Assembly: GCF_947258575.1 (NCBI RefSeq)
Contig: NZ_CAMYIV010000004.1
Span: 124,001 to 188,000 of the forward strand
Direction: 5' to 3'
Length of the DNA: 64,000 nucleotides
Source of the DNA: an uncultured Alcanivorax sp.
Lineage (GTDB): Bacteria; Pseudomonadota; Gammaproteobacteria; Pseudomonadales; Alcanivoracaceae
Shown: one piece after another, positions 51,774 to 60,358 of the stretch
Layout: every line of letters begins with the position of its first letter
Numbering within the stretch: the stretch's first letter is position 1
Made by a program: the position numbers and the translations under genes
Notes under the pieces: generated by a model
Database searches by the model: none
The model's input: the letters and a program-made list of their open reading frames with translations, nothing else
Told to the model about the DNA's origin: nothing

Positions 51774-52922
51774 ATGAAAGCGGTTGTCTGTCATCACGGA
51801 GATTTTCAGGTTCAGGATGTGGCTGAGCCGGAGCCCGGCAAAGGTCAGATCCTGCTGAATGTGTTGCGCTGCGGTATCTGCGGGTCAGACCTGCATGCCC
51901 GGCATCATGCGGATGAGCTGGCGGAGGCCACCGAGCGCGTTGGCTATCCGCATATCATGCGCAGTCATGAGCATGTGGTGCTGGGGCATGAGTTTGTGGG
52001 GGAGATTGCAGACTACGGTGCAAAAACGCACCGTCGCTGGAAGCCAGGAAAACGTGTTGTGGCCATGCCCATGCGTCGCAATAACGGGGTGGCACACCTG
52101 ACAGGTTTGTCCACTCAGGCGCCCGGCGCCTATGCCGAGCGTGTGCTGGTGGAAGAGTCGCTGGCCTTTCCGGTAACCAACGGCATTTCTGATGACCACG
52201 CTGCCCTGACCGAACCCATGGCGGTGTCTCTGCATGCGGTGAATCGGTCCGAGATCCGCCGTCGTGACACGGCGATTGTGATCGGTTGTGGGCCGATCGG
52301 TCTGGGCGTGATTGCCATGCTCAAGGCCAAGGGGGTGCGTCATATCGTCGCCAGCGATTATTCGCCGACGCGGCGCAACCTGGCCAAGGCCATGGGGGCT
52401 CATGTGGTGGTAGACCCGTCACAAGGCAGTCCTTATGAAGGCCTTGAGAAACGCGGGTTTGTGGTGAATGCACCGCAGCTGTTCGACATGGCTCTGGATG
52501 GCATGGCCATGCTGCGCATGACGCCGTTGCCCTGGGAGCCCCTGTGGCGAGCGGCGGAAGTGGCGGGGGTGACCAATCCGAAGCGGCCGGTGATTTTCGA
52601 GTGCGTCGGTATTCCGGGAATGATCGAGAGCATCGTCGCGGATGCGCCGTTGCGTTCCTGCATTGTAGTGGTGGGCGTTTGCATGAAGCGGGACCACTTT
52701 TTCCCGGTGAATGCCATCAACAAGGAAATCGATCTGCGTTTTACCCTGGGCTACATGCCCATCGAATTCCGCGATGCATTACACATGATCGCCGAAGGCA
52801 AAGTGAATGTGGGGCCGATGATTACCGGCACGGTGGGATTGTCCGCAGTGGACGACGCCTTTGCCGCGTTGGGGAATCCGGAGCAGCACGCCAAGATCCT
52901 GATTGATCCGGGCCAACTGTGA
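51774..52922 (+). CDS. Zinc-dependent alcohol dehydrogenase (MDR superfamily)
   Basis: 382 residues. Catalytic-zinc region CGICGSDLHARHH (Cys36) and GHEFVGE (71-77); Rossmann NAD(P)-binding motif VIGCGPIGLGVIAML. The four-cysteine structural-zinc loop is absent: after GHEFVGE the protein reads RWKPGKRVVAMPMRRNNGVA, so it belongs to a subgroup with one zinc. The ATG follows AAGGAGAGG. A role in alcohol oxidation fits the neighbouring GMC oxidoreductase and fatty-acid genes; substrate unknown. Confidence 0.88.
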   Translation: MKAVVCHHGDFQVQDVAEPEPGKGQILLNVLRCGICGSDLHARHHADELAEATERVGYPHIMRSHEHVVLGHEFVGEIADYGAKTHRRWKPGKRVVAMPMRRNNGVAHLTGLSTQAPGAYAERVLVEESLAFPVTNGISDDHAALTEPMAVSLHAVNRSEIRRRDTAIVIGCGPIGLGVIAMLKAKGVRHIVASDYSPTRRNLAKAMGAHVVVDPSQGSPYEGLEKRGFVVNAPQLFDMALDGMAMLRMTPLPWEPLWRAAEVAGVTNPKRPVIFECVGIPGMIESIVADAPLRSCIVVVGVCMKRDHFFPVNAINKEIDLRFTLGYMPIEFRDALHMIAEGKVNVGPMITGTVGLSAVDDAFAALGNPEQHAKILIDPGQL

Positions 52923-53070
52923 ATCATCAGCGAGGGCCACGATCCGTTACCCCCTTCCATAGGCAATAGGGCGGGGGGCAAGCAATCTGTGCCATTACCT
53001 CACAGGTAATGGTATACCAGCGTAAAACCGATAAAATCATCGTTTTCTCGGCGTCTGGGAGGTGAGGTTC

Positions 53071-53418
53071 ATGATCTTTTTTCGCAGTTTGCTTGTCGCC
53101 ATGCTCGTGATTCTGTCCGCGTACACCGCGGTTGTGGTGGGGAATCACGGAATGAATTTGCTGACGGTCTTCTTCGCCGATATGGCGGCGATAGAGTGGC
53201 CCGGCCAATTCAACCTGGATTTCATGTTCATGCTGGCGCTTTCGGCACTCTGGGTGCTGTGGCGGCAGGGGATATCCCTTTCCGGGATCGGGCTGGCGCT
53301 GTGCGCGTTTTTCGGGGGAGCTCTGTTCCTCTCCTGCTATCTGCTGGTGCTCAGTGTGCAGACAAACGGGGATGTCCGGAAAATGCTGCTTGGCAGGCAT
53401 ATGCCCGCTCATTCATGA
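53071..53418 (+). CDS. Small membrane protein
   Basis: 115 residues with three or four hydrophobic segments (about 5-25, 48-66, 70-95), start MIFFRSLLVAMLVILSAYTA. GGGAGGTGAGG precedes the ATG. Family not recognised; could be a DUF-type inner-membrane protein. It converges on the GMC oxidoreductase gene, 58 bp away. Confidence 0.65.
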   Translation: MIFFRSLLVAMLVILSAYTAVVVGNHGMNLLTVFFADMAAIEWPGQFNLDFMFMLALSALWVLWRQGISLSGIGLALCAFFGGALFLSCYLLVLSVQTNGDVRKMLLGRHMPAHS

Positions 53419-53476
53419 GCGGGTATCTCGGTGGCATGAGAATGCGGCTGCCTTGTCGGTTTGATCGGGGCTAAGC

Positions 53477-55078
53477 CTAAGCCACCCGGCTGTTGCCCCG
53501 AATCATATCCACTGCTTTTTCCGCAATCATCATTGCCGGCGCATTGGTGTTGCCGCCGATCAGGGTGGGCATGATGGACGCATCGATGACGCGCAGGCCT
53601 TCCATGCCGTGAACGCGCAATTGCGGGTCGACCACGGCCTGCTCATCGGTGCCCATCTTGCAGGAACCCACCGGGTGGTAAACGGTGTCAGCGCGTTGGC
53701 GGATCACGTCGCGGATCTCGTCGTCAGTTTTCACGTTTGCGGTGAACATGTCTTTTTTCATCCACCGTTTGAGTGACGGCGCTTCCATGATTTTCTGAGT
53801 GATCTTGTATCCCTTCACCATATCTTCCAGATCCTGAGGATCTTCCAGGAACGCCGGGTCGATCAGGGGCAGATCGTCCGGGTTGGCGCTGGCCAGTTGC
53901 ACACTGCCGCGGCTACGGGGGCGTAGCAGGCAAACGTGGCAGGAGTAGCCCTGGGTGAAATGCATTTTGCGGCCGTGATCATCCACCAGGGCGGTGACCA
54001 TGTGCAGCTGCAGGTCTGGCGCAGAGAGATCCGGCTGTGTTTTCAGGAAGGCACCGGCTTCCGCAAAATTGGACGTCCATAGTCCGCGCCGTTCCTTGCG
54101 GTAGGTGCCCATGGCCATCATGGCGCGCCACATACCCCCCGGCGACAAGCCAAAGGTGGCCGGGCTGTCAGTGGTGTAGCCGAAAATGAAATCCGGGTGA
54201 TCCTGAAGGTTCTTGCCCACGCCGGGCAGATGGTGGACCACGGGTATGCCATGCTTTTTCAGTTCGTCGGAGTCGCCTACACCGGAGAGCATCAGAAGCT
54301 GGGGTGACTGGAAGGCCCCGGCCGACAACAGCACTTCCTTGTTGGCCTTGATGGTACGCACCTGTTTGCCTTGCTTGAATTCCACGCCGACGGCACGTTT
54401 GCCTTCGAAGACAATACGCTGAACCTGGGCATTGGTTTCCACGGTCAGGTTGCTGCGATCCATATGGGGGAACAGGTAAGCCCGTGCGCTGCTCCAGCGT
54501 TCGCCGTCTTTCTGGGTAACCTGAAAAACCCCGGCGCCTTCCTGCTCGGCGCCGTTGAAATCGTCGGTGATGGGGATGTCACATTCTCTGGCGGCATCCA
54601 GGAAGTAATCCTGGAAGGGGTTGCCGGTGCGGCTGTCGCTGACCCAGAGCGGCCCGTCGGTGCCGTGGTATTCGTTATCGAGACGCTCGTTGTGCTCATT
54701 AAGGCGGAAGTAGGGCAGTACATCGTTGTAGGACCAGCCATCATTACCCAGTGCGGCCCAGTGGTCGTAGTCCTCGCGGTGGCCACGGATATACACCATG
54801 GCATTGATGGCGGACGATCCGCCCAGGCACTTGCCGCGGGGCTGGAAGCCCTGGCGGCCGTTCAGGCCTTTCTGCGGCACAGTTTCCATCACCCAGTTGT
54901 TGATGGGTTTGGAGAGCATGGCCACGGCGCCGGAGGGCACATTGACCAGCAGCCCATCACCCTGGCCCCCGGCCTCCAGCAGACAGACGCGGGTATCAGG
55001 GTCTTCACTCAGTCGCCCGGCCAGGGCGCACCCTGCGGATCCCCCACCGATAATGAGATAGTCAAAGTCGTTTTCCAT
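53477..55078 (-). CDS. GMC-family FAD oxidoreductase (alcohol/choline dehydrogenase-like)
   Basis: 533 residues. FAD motif IIGGGSAGCALAGRLSED at 9-26, GMC signature GGSSAINAMVYIRGHREDYD near 90, and the C-terminal catalytic segment HPVGSCKMGTDEQAVVDPQL and IGGNTNAPAMMIAEKAVDMI. Members such as AlkJ oxidise alcohols and pass electrons to the respiratory chain; choline dehydrogenase BetA is a close relative. In this lipid-oxidising setting a primary or long-chain alcohol is the likelier substrate (inference). Confidence 0.9.
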   Translation of the reverse strand: MENDFDYLIIGGGSAGCALAGRLSEDPDTRVCLLEAGGQGDGLLVNVPSGAVAMLSKPINNWVMETVPQKGLNGRQGFQPRGKCLGGSSAINAMVYIRGHREDYDHWAALGNDGWSYNDVLPYFRLNEHNERLDNEYHGTDGPLWVSDSRTGNPFQDYFLDAARECDIPITDDFNGAEQEGAGVFQVTQKDGERWSSARAYLFPHMDRSNLTVETNAQVQRIVFEGKRAVGVEFKQGKQVRTIKANKEVLLSAGAFQSPQLLMLSGVGDSDELKKHGIPVVHHLPGVGKNLQDHPDFIFGYTTDSPATFGLSPGGMWRAMMAMGTYRKERRGLWTSNFAEAGAFLKTQPDLSAPDLQLHMVTALVDDHGRKMHFTQGYSCHVCLLRPRSRGSVQLASANPDDLPLIDPAFLEDPQDLEDMVKGYKITQKIMEAPSLKRWMKKDMFTANVKTDDEIRDVIRQRADTVYHPVGSCKMGTDEQAVVDPQLRVHGMEGLRVIDASIMPTLIGGNTNAPAMMIAEKAVDMIRGNSRVA

Positions 55079-55505
55079 GGCTGGGTCCCTTTTTCTTGTC
55101 TGTTATTGCCGGTGAGGCTCGGCAGAGGCATTGGCTCCGGCAAGCGTTCGCTGGTGGGGGGGCTGGTGCCGATATCCATCACAACGTCAGTGAAACAGAT
55201 TATCACCGGGTTTTTATGGTGGTAAGTACTGTTTGTGTGACCGACAGGGCGCTCCTGAGACCTTTTCCATACAAACCCAGACAGTAAAAAAATCACCCTG
55301 ATTAGGCCATTGCCAATGCTGATTTTCGGCCTGCTGAATCAGGCCTCACGCGGCTTTAACGGCTACTGGTGCCTGATGAGTAATAGCTTTCGCGATGCAA
55401 GTTTTAGCATCGTGCCAAGGGTCACTGCGTATGTTTAGATGAGGCGCCTGTTTTCCCGGCATGCGATCAGTGTGCCCGAGGGCATTATTATGACTGGAAA
55501 TTACA
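55079..55505. other. Divergent intergenic region with two hairpins
   Basis: 427 bp between the GMC gene and the PF10118 gene. GGCCTG-N6-CAGGCC (about 55328-55345) and GCGATGC-N8-GCATCG (about 55391-55411) are inverted repeats. No gene or strong promoter hexamers seen; the promoters of both flanking genes should lie here. Confidence 0.4.
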
Positions 55506-56393
55506 ATGAATAAGCTGTCTGCAGCGCTACGTCTGGTAACAGATAATACCCGCGTAAAGCCCATGTTGGTGCCGACGCGAAGGAGTATCCGGTTTAACGT
55601 GGATCCCAAACGGATTTCAGATTGGCACACTCCGGGCGGGCCCGTGCTGACGGCGTTTCTGAACACCTTCTCCACCATCCTGCCAGTGGGTGAGCGCTTT
55701 TTTATCGACAGTGTGCGCGCCTACCGGGATCAGATCACCGATCCCGAGCTGAAGAAGGCGGTGACCGCGTTCATCGGTCAGGAGGCCATGCATGGCCGGG
55801 AGCATGAAGAATATAACGATGCCCTGTTTGCGGTGTCTTCGGTGGCGCCCAAATTCGAGCGTTTTGTGGAAGGCGTACTCAAGACCTTCAATAAGTACAG
55901 TGCGCCGGTGTCCCTGAGTGGCACTATTGCCCTGGAGCATTTCACCGGCCTGCTCGCGGATAGCGTGTTGAGTGATCCTCGCGTGGTGGAAGGGGCCGAC
56001 CCGGCCTATGCCGCGTTGTGGCGTTGGCATGCGCTGGAAGAAACCGAGCACAAGGCGGTGGCCTTTGATGTCTGGACGGCGGTCATGGGTAAAGGCGTGG
56101 GAGCCTACGGGCTGCGCTGTTTCGGGCTGGGTCTGGCGACGGTGGTGTTCTGGGGGCTGGTGATTCCGGTCTTCCTTGAACTGTTGCGCGAGCAGGGCAA
56201 GCTGACGGACTGGAAGGGCTGGCAGAAGTTTTTCCATTACACCTTCGGTGATATCGGCATGCTGCGTAAGCAGATTGGCAACTACCTGGACTACTTCCGC
56301 CCGGGTTTCCATCCCTGGGATCACGACAACCGTGAGTTGCTGCTGCAGATCGACAGTTTTTTGGCTGAGCAGGAAGTGGCTGCCTCCGCCTGA
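55506..56393 (+). CDS. PF10118-type metal-dependent hydrolase (ferritin-like diiron motif)
   Basis: 295 residues. Metal-ligand pattern visible as GQEAMHGREH (Glu93, His96, His100), ALEHF (Glu144, His145) and WHALEETEH (His175, Glu178, Glu181, His182), a four-helix-bundle arrangement. Family members are common in lipid-degrading bacteria and sit near fatty-acid genes; their reaction is not well established. The ATG start gives the family N terminus MNKLSAALRLVTDN. A C-terminal hydrophobic pair of helices (about 210-235) may anchor it to the membrane. Confidence 0.82.
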   Translation: MNKLSAALRLVTDNTRVKPMLVPTRRSIRFNVDPKRISDWHTPGGPVLTAFLNTFSTILPVGERFFIDSVRAYRDQITDPELKKAVTAFIGQEAMHGREHEEYNDALFAVSSVAPKFERFVEGVLKTFNKYSAPVSLSGTIALEHFTGLLADSVLSDPRVVEGADPAYAALWRWHALEETEHKAVAFDVWTAVMGKGVGAYGLRCFGLGLATVVFWGLVIPVFLELLREQGKLTDWKGWQKFFHYTFGDIGMLRKQIGNYLDYFRPGFHPWDHDNRELLLQIDSFLAEQEVAASA

Positions 56394-56687
56394 TATTCCC
56401 CCTTTGTTCCTTCAAGGCTGGCATCCTGGTCTGCATGACCGGGTTGCCAGCCGACCTCTGACCTTCCCGTTTCTCACCGGTGATCACGTTTCAGTAGCCC
56501 GGTGATGATAATGCGGCGTGCTGTTTCCTTCCTTCTTTCCTTCCTGCGGCGCTTTGCGCGGATGTTGCATACAGAAAAAATCTGCGTTTCAGTGACAGAT
56601 GAGAGCCCATGAGAATGCGGCTTGCGTGTTGGTTCGTTCGTTGTCGCCTGGCGCGCCTTGTGGGGTGCCGGGCAGGCGGGAGTGCAG

Positions 56688-58043
56688 ATGGCGCGCGTGA
56701 GCACAGCGTTGGTAGTTTTGGCGGCCCTGTGCTGGGGGCTGTCAGGTGGCATCGGCGGGATGCTGATGACCGAAGGCTGGGGGGCGTACCTGGTGTCGTT
56801 CTACCGGGGCGCGATTGGCTTGGTCCTCGTGCTGATCTGGCTGATGTTGCAGCCGGGAGGCCATGGCCTGACGAGCCAGCGGCTATGGTGCTGGTCTGTG
56901 GTTGCCGGTCTGGGTGTGGCGGGTAATTTCGCATTCTATTTTCTCAGCATTTCCCAGGGCAGTGTGGCGGTGGCAGCCACGCTGATGTATTGCGCCCCGG
57001 TATTCGTCTACCTGGTGTCGTTTGCCTTGAGACTTGAGCAACCCTCTGTAATGAAGTGGACCGCCATTGCGGTGGTGATGCTGGGTATCGTTTTGCTTAC
57101 CCGCGTTTATGACATGGAGGCGCAAGGGGTGACGGCGATCGGTGTTGCAGCCGGTTTGTTGGCCGGGGTCTGCTATGCCGTATTCATTTTCGGATTCAAG
57201 TATGCCGCACCCCATGGCAGCCCCCAGGCGATTCTGTTCATCGCATTTTCAGTACTGGTCATGATGCTGGTGTGGCCAGCGGATGTGGGGCAGATTATGG
57301 CTGCCGCCAATTCATCGGATTGGCCACTATTTGTCGGTCTGGGTGTTCTGGGCGCCGGGTTATCGTTTGTGCTTTATGTGGTCGGTCTCAGGAATGTGGC
57401 TCCAGCCGTGGCGTCTATCGTGGCCATGGTTGAGCCGGTGACCGCGTCGTTATTCGGTGTGTGGATATTGCATGAGAGCCTGGCCGCCTCCCGGCCCGCT
57501 GGGGGGTTCACTGAGCAGACGGGCTTAGGCCCGGTGCTTGTTTTCTCTGGTACGAAACGGCGCCACCTTTCTGTCGTTGTCCCTGTCTGCTATGGCGTGG
57601 TCGTCTGCAGAGCGATCCTTGCGCGACAGATAATCTGCTGGCGGTGTTTCAAACAGGCTCTGATAGCTCAGGTTGACGATGGATTCCGAGGTCTTTGGCA
57701 GCAGGTAATACATGGCCAGGGCGCCCTTGCCGAAGATGCCCAGCTTGCGTTTGTTCTGGGTGATGATCACATCCAGCAACCAGTTCACCGCCGTATCCGG
57801 CGACATGACCGGCAGGTAGTCATAGATTTTGGTGGGCGCAATCATTGGCGTGCGCACCAGCGGATAGTTGATGGAAGAAAAGCGCAGGTTGGTATGGGCA
57901 TATTCATTGGCAGCGACCCAGGTCCAGCCTTCCAGTGCCCACTTGGAACCCAGGTAGGCGGAAAAGCGGGCCGGGTTGGCCTGCACGCCCATGGTGGACA
58001 CATTGATGATGTGGCCTTCATCGCGGGCTTCCATACCCGGTAA
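56688..58043 (+). CDS. EamA-family (DMT) transporter with lost last helix, reading into antisense
   Basis: Two EamA domains with nine clear membrane helices from MARVSTALVVLAALCWGLSG (residue 1) to AVASIVAMVEPVTASLFGVW and LHESLAAS (about residue 270). The family then has one more helix and stops near 300. Here the sequence changes to hydrophilic RPAGGFTEQTGL and runs on for about 170 codons antisense to the convergent SDR gene before the stop at 58043. No alternative frame restores the last helix. It looks like a deletion that joined this gene to the SDR 3' end; probably non-functional or truncated. ATG 56688 has GGAG upstream. Confidence 0.65.
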   Translation: MARVSTALVVLAALCWGLSGGIGGMLMTEGWGAYLVSFYRGAIGLVLVLIWLMLQPGGHGLTSQRLWCWSVVAGLGVAGNFAFYFLSISQGSVAVAATLMYCAPVFVYLVSFALRLEQPSVMKWTAIAVVMLGIVLLTRVYDMEAQGVTAIGVAAGLLAGVCYAVFIFGFKYAAPHGSPQAILFIAFSVLVMMLVWPADVGQIMAAANSSDWPLFVGLGVLGAGLSFVLYVVGLRNVAPAVASIVAMVEPVTASLFGVWILHESLAASRPAGGFTEQTGLGPVLVFSGTKRRHLSVVVPVCYGVVVCRAILARQIICWRCFKQALIAQVDDGFRGLWQQVIHGQGALAEDAQLAFVLGDDHIQQPVHRRIRRHDRQVVIDFGGRNHWRAHQRIVDGRKAQVGMGIFIGSDPGPAFQCPLGTQVGGKAGRVGLHAHGGHIDDVAFIAGFHTR

Positions 58044-58535
58044 CAGGTTCATGGCCAGACGCAAAGCCGCAAAATAATTGAGCTGCATGGTGCGCTCGTA
58101 ATCATGGAAACGGTTCACCGTAAATTTGATCGAGCGGCGAATGGAGCGGCCGGCGTTGTTGATCAGAATATCTACCCGCCCATGATCCGCCAGAGCCTGC
58201 TGGCAGATGCGGTCGCACTCTTCCAGGTCGGTCAGGTCGCCAGGATAAATGCAGGCTTTGCCGCCACGTTTTTTTATTTTGCTGGCAATGGCTTCCAGTT
58301 TTTCTGCATTGCGCGCCACCAGTAACAGGGTGGCACCAGCATCGGCCAGTTTCTCGGCCACGCCTTCGCCAATGCCGGAACTGGCACCGGTGAGCAGCAC
58401 CACCTTGCCTAGCACACGGTCTCGCAGGGCCTGCCTCGGCGCCAACAGGCTTTTGGCGTTCCAGGCCCAGTGATGACGGAAGCGGCTGAAGTAGGTGCTG
58501 ACTTTGGGGCGTCTGAACTGGATATCGTTGCTCAT
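57525..58535 (-). CDS. Short-chain dehydrogenase/reductase (SDR)
   Basis: 336 residues. N-terminal extension of about 50 residues (RRPKVSTYFSRFRHHWAWNA), then TGASSGIGEGVAEKLADAGA, NNAGRSIRRS and YLGSKWALEGW (Tyr/Lys of the active site). The long C-terminal domain with YDYLPVMSPDTAVNWLLDVI resembles the subgroup that includes fatty acyl reductases and membrane-associated SDRs. Start MSNDIQF at 58535; the longer frame reads into the TetR gene's promoter. Divergent from a TetR regulator, so probably controlled by it. Confidence 0.8.
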   Translation of the reverse strand: MSNDIQFRRPKVSTYFSRFRHHWAWNAKSLLAPRQALRDRVLGKVVLLTGASSGIGEGVAEKLADAGATLLLVARNAEKLEAIASKIKKRGGKACIYPGDLTDLEECDRICQQALADHGRVDILINNAGRSIRRSIKFTVNRFHDYERTMQLNYFAALRLAMNLLPGMEARDEGHIINVSTMGVQANPARFSAYLGSKWALEGWTWVAANEYAHTNLRFSSINYPLVRTPMIAPTKIYDYLPVMSPDTAVNWLLDVIITQNKRKLGIFGKGALAMYYLLPKTSESIVNLSYQSLFETPPADYLSRKDRSADDHAIADRDNDRKVAPFRTRENKHRA

Positions 58536-58638
58536 ACGGGTCTCACGACTTGCGCTAAGGGGTATTCGTGCAGTCATTCTAATCTGAGCATATACTCGGA
58601 AAAACTCGGATTTGCTGACTGGAACAGGCCCGTCAATC
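58536..58638. promoter_or_regulatory. Divergent promoter region SDR / TetR with direct repeats
   Basis: ACTCGGA at 58594-58600 and 58604-58610, 10 bp apart, in the sequence TATACTCGGAAAAACTCGGA just ahead of the TetR gene. One helical turn spacing suggests a binding site; orientation is direct rather than inverted. Confidence 0.4.
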
Positions 58639-59274
58639 ATGCGCACAGAAAAGTGGCAAGCTACTGATTTTAAAATGAAAAAAGAACCGAAGCAGGTGCG
58701 CTCGAAGGCATCGGTGGCCGCCATGGTGGGCGCCTGTGCTCGGATTATGGAGCGTCATGGTTATGCGGGGCTGAGCACCAATGCGATCGCCGAGGTGGCC
58801 GGGGTCAGCATCGGTTCGGTATATGAGTATTTCCCTGGCAAGGAAGCCGTGGTGGCACGCCTTACGGAAGAGCTGCTGTCGGAAACCACGTCCCTGCTGC
58901 AAAACCGCTTGGACCTGACCGATAACCGTAACGACCTGCATGTGGCCATGCGTCATTTTCTGGGCGCGCTGTATTCACTGATGCGCAGGCAGCGCAAGCT
59001 GTTGCGGGTGCTGGTGTTTCAGGTGCCGTATCTGCACCGGTTGCCGGCGACCCGGCAATTGCAGAAAGAATTACAGGAAGTGTTGCAGACCGGCGTGCAG
59101 AAAACCCGGCAGCAGTATCGGGTGAACGTGCACCCTTACTCGCTCTATCTGATGGCGACTTCAACCGCGGGAAGCTTGCTGCATCTGGTATTGATGGCAC
59201 CGTCCGGGATGGATCAGGAGGCCGTGCTGGATATCTTGGCGTCGAAGTTGACTGCCTGGTTGATTCAGGATTGA
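58639..59274 (+). CDS. TetR-family transcriptional regulator
   Basis: 211 residues from ATG 58639; ATG 58675 (MKKEPKQVRSKASVAAM) is an equally good start. Helix-turn-helix LSTNAIAEVAGVSIGSVYEY followed by FPGKEAVV, and a C-terminal ligand domain ending VLDILASKLTAWLIQD. Divergent from the SDR gene, which it probably represses. Confidence 0.83.
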   Translation: MRTEKWQATDFKMKKEPKQVRSKASVAAMVGACARIMERHGYAGLSTNAIAEVAGVSIGSVYEYFPGKEAVVARLTEELLSETTSLLQNRLDLTDNRNDLHVAMRHFLGALYSLMRRQRKLLRVLVFQVPYLHRLPATRQLQKELQEVLQTGVQKTRQQYRVNVHPYSLYLMATSTAGSLLHLVLMAPSGMDQEAVLDILASKLTAWLIQD

Positions 59275-59313
59275 GCCGGGGAGGGAAGGTTTGATGTGGA
59301 TCAGAGGCAAGAA

Positions 59314-59332
59314 GGGCCAGCGGAACTGGCCC
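59314..59332 (-). terminator. Terminator downstream of the lysine-rich peptide gene
   Basis: GGGCCAG (59314-59320) and CTGGCCC (59326-59332), loop of five. On the minus strand the stem is followed by TTCTTGCC, on the plus strand by TTGATTCTT, so it may serve both converging genes. Confidence 0.6.
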
Positions 59333-59348
59333 TTGATTCTTGAAGCGC

Positions 59349-59456
59349 TTACAGCTTCTTGAGCTTCTTCTTCAGCTTCTTCAGCGTGCTTTCCTGCTTG
59401 GAGATTTTGGATTTGCTGTTCTTGATCGCTTTCTTCAGTTTTTTACGCTTAGACAT
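59349..59456 (-). CDS. 35-residue lysine-rich peptide
   Basis: A 36-codon frame encodes MSKRKKLKKAIKNSKSKI then SKQESTLKKLKKKLKKL: 16 of 35 residues are Lys, with Leu and Ile at heptad-like spacing, and no Asp, only one Glu. A GGAAA ribosome-binding site lies about nine bases upstream, and a terminator follows. It lies between the TetR gene (convergent) and an RHH-protein gene on the same strand. It is too short for routine gene callers. Probably nucleic-acid binding or membrane active (inference). Confidence 0.6.
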   Translation of the reverse strand: MSKRKKLKKAIKNSKSKISKQESTLKKLKKKLKKL

Positions 59457-59506
59457 GATCGCAGTTTCCTTTTTCTGGATAGTTGTAGCGGGCCGGGCAA
59501 GCAGGG

Positions 59507-59680
59507 CTAATTGCCGGACTGCTTTTCCTGGTCCTTGATAAAGCTGCGAATAAACCGGCGTACCTCGCGTGCAGCACTGGTATCTAGCTCCTCACAGAGT
59601 GAGACAAACCGAGCACGCTCTTCATCATTAATGCGAATGATCAGCTGGCTATTTTTCTTTGGCGTTTTGGTCTTCGACAT
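59507..59680 (-). CDS. Small ribbon-helix-helix-like protein
   Basis: 57 residues, MSKTKTPKKNSQLIIRINDE then ERARFVSLCEELDTSAAREV. The pattern of a short beta strand (SQLIIRI) followed by two helices is the RHH/CopG fold of DNA-binding dimers, here with a charged C terminus. Start placed at ATG 59680 rather than the longer frame. It lies 50 bp upstream of the lysine-rich peptide gene on the same strand. No partner toxin is seen. Confidence 0.65.
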   Translation of the reverse strand: MSKTKTPKKNSQLIIRINDEERARFVSLCEELDTSAAREVRRFIRSFIKDQEKQSGN

Positions 59681-59917
59681 ATCGATAACCGTCATTAAGA
59701 AAATAGGGCAGCATGTTCGCCGGTTTAAGCGCGGCACTCAACAACCCTATCGGCTATCATATAGATAGTCAATGTATATACATTTATCAGGAGGCAGTCC
59801 CTGCCCGGCGGTGGTTTGGCGCTTAAAAGGCCGAGGGTGGCTTGTCTGTTGTTATGGGATGGAACACCAAGTGATATCCTGTGCGCGACACACAGTGAAC
59901 AAAGAACGGGACGCATC

Positions 59918-60190
59918 ATGCAGGAAATGGAACAGGCAGAAGACGATTTTGCACAGAAGGCCCTGGTGGACGCGGTGGAAAACCAGATCGCCGATGGACA
60001 CCCTCGCGAGGCTGGGCTGGTGATTATGGACCTGATCGGCCAGGGGGTGGGTCGTGAAGACGCCCTGGAGAAAATGGCGGATGTGCTGGCGGCGCATATT
60101 GCGCTCACCATGAAGGATGATACCCCCTTTGACGTGAACGCCTATGCCCGTGATCTGCTGCAGCTGTCGGCCACTGATACCGACGAGTGA
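59918..60190 (+). CDS. Small acidic hypothetical protein
   Basis: 90 residues, helical and acidic: MQEMEQAEDDFAQKALVDAV then ENQIADGHPREAGLVIMDLI, and DNAYARDLLQLSATDTDE-like tail. No signal, membrane segment or known domain. Weak ribosome-binding site; the frame could start further upstream at 59816. Confidence 0.6.
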   Translation: MQEMEQAEDDFAQKALVDAVENQIADGHPREAGLVIMDLIGQGVGREDALEKMADVLAAHIALTMKDDTPFDVNAYARDLLQLSATDTDE

Positions 60191-60358
60191 TTGTCCGGGC
60201 CCCATGGGGCTCGCACCCTTCCCGATTACCCGCCTTGCGCCGATTTCAAGCCCTTGGTGACTGGCCGTCAGGGGCGGGCCTGCCATGGTAACCAGCCTGT
60301 ATAATGCTAGTCTTGCCCATCCTGGCGATGTCGCCAGCGAAGACAGACCGAGGTAACC

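Noticed and set aside
57525-58724. 399-codon version of the SDR gene
   Set aside because: The first 63 codons overlap the divergent TetR gene and its promoter; family similarity starts at 58535.
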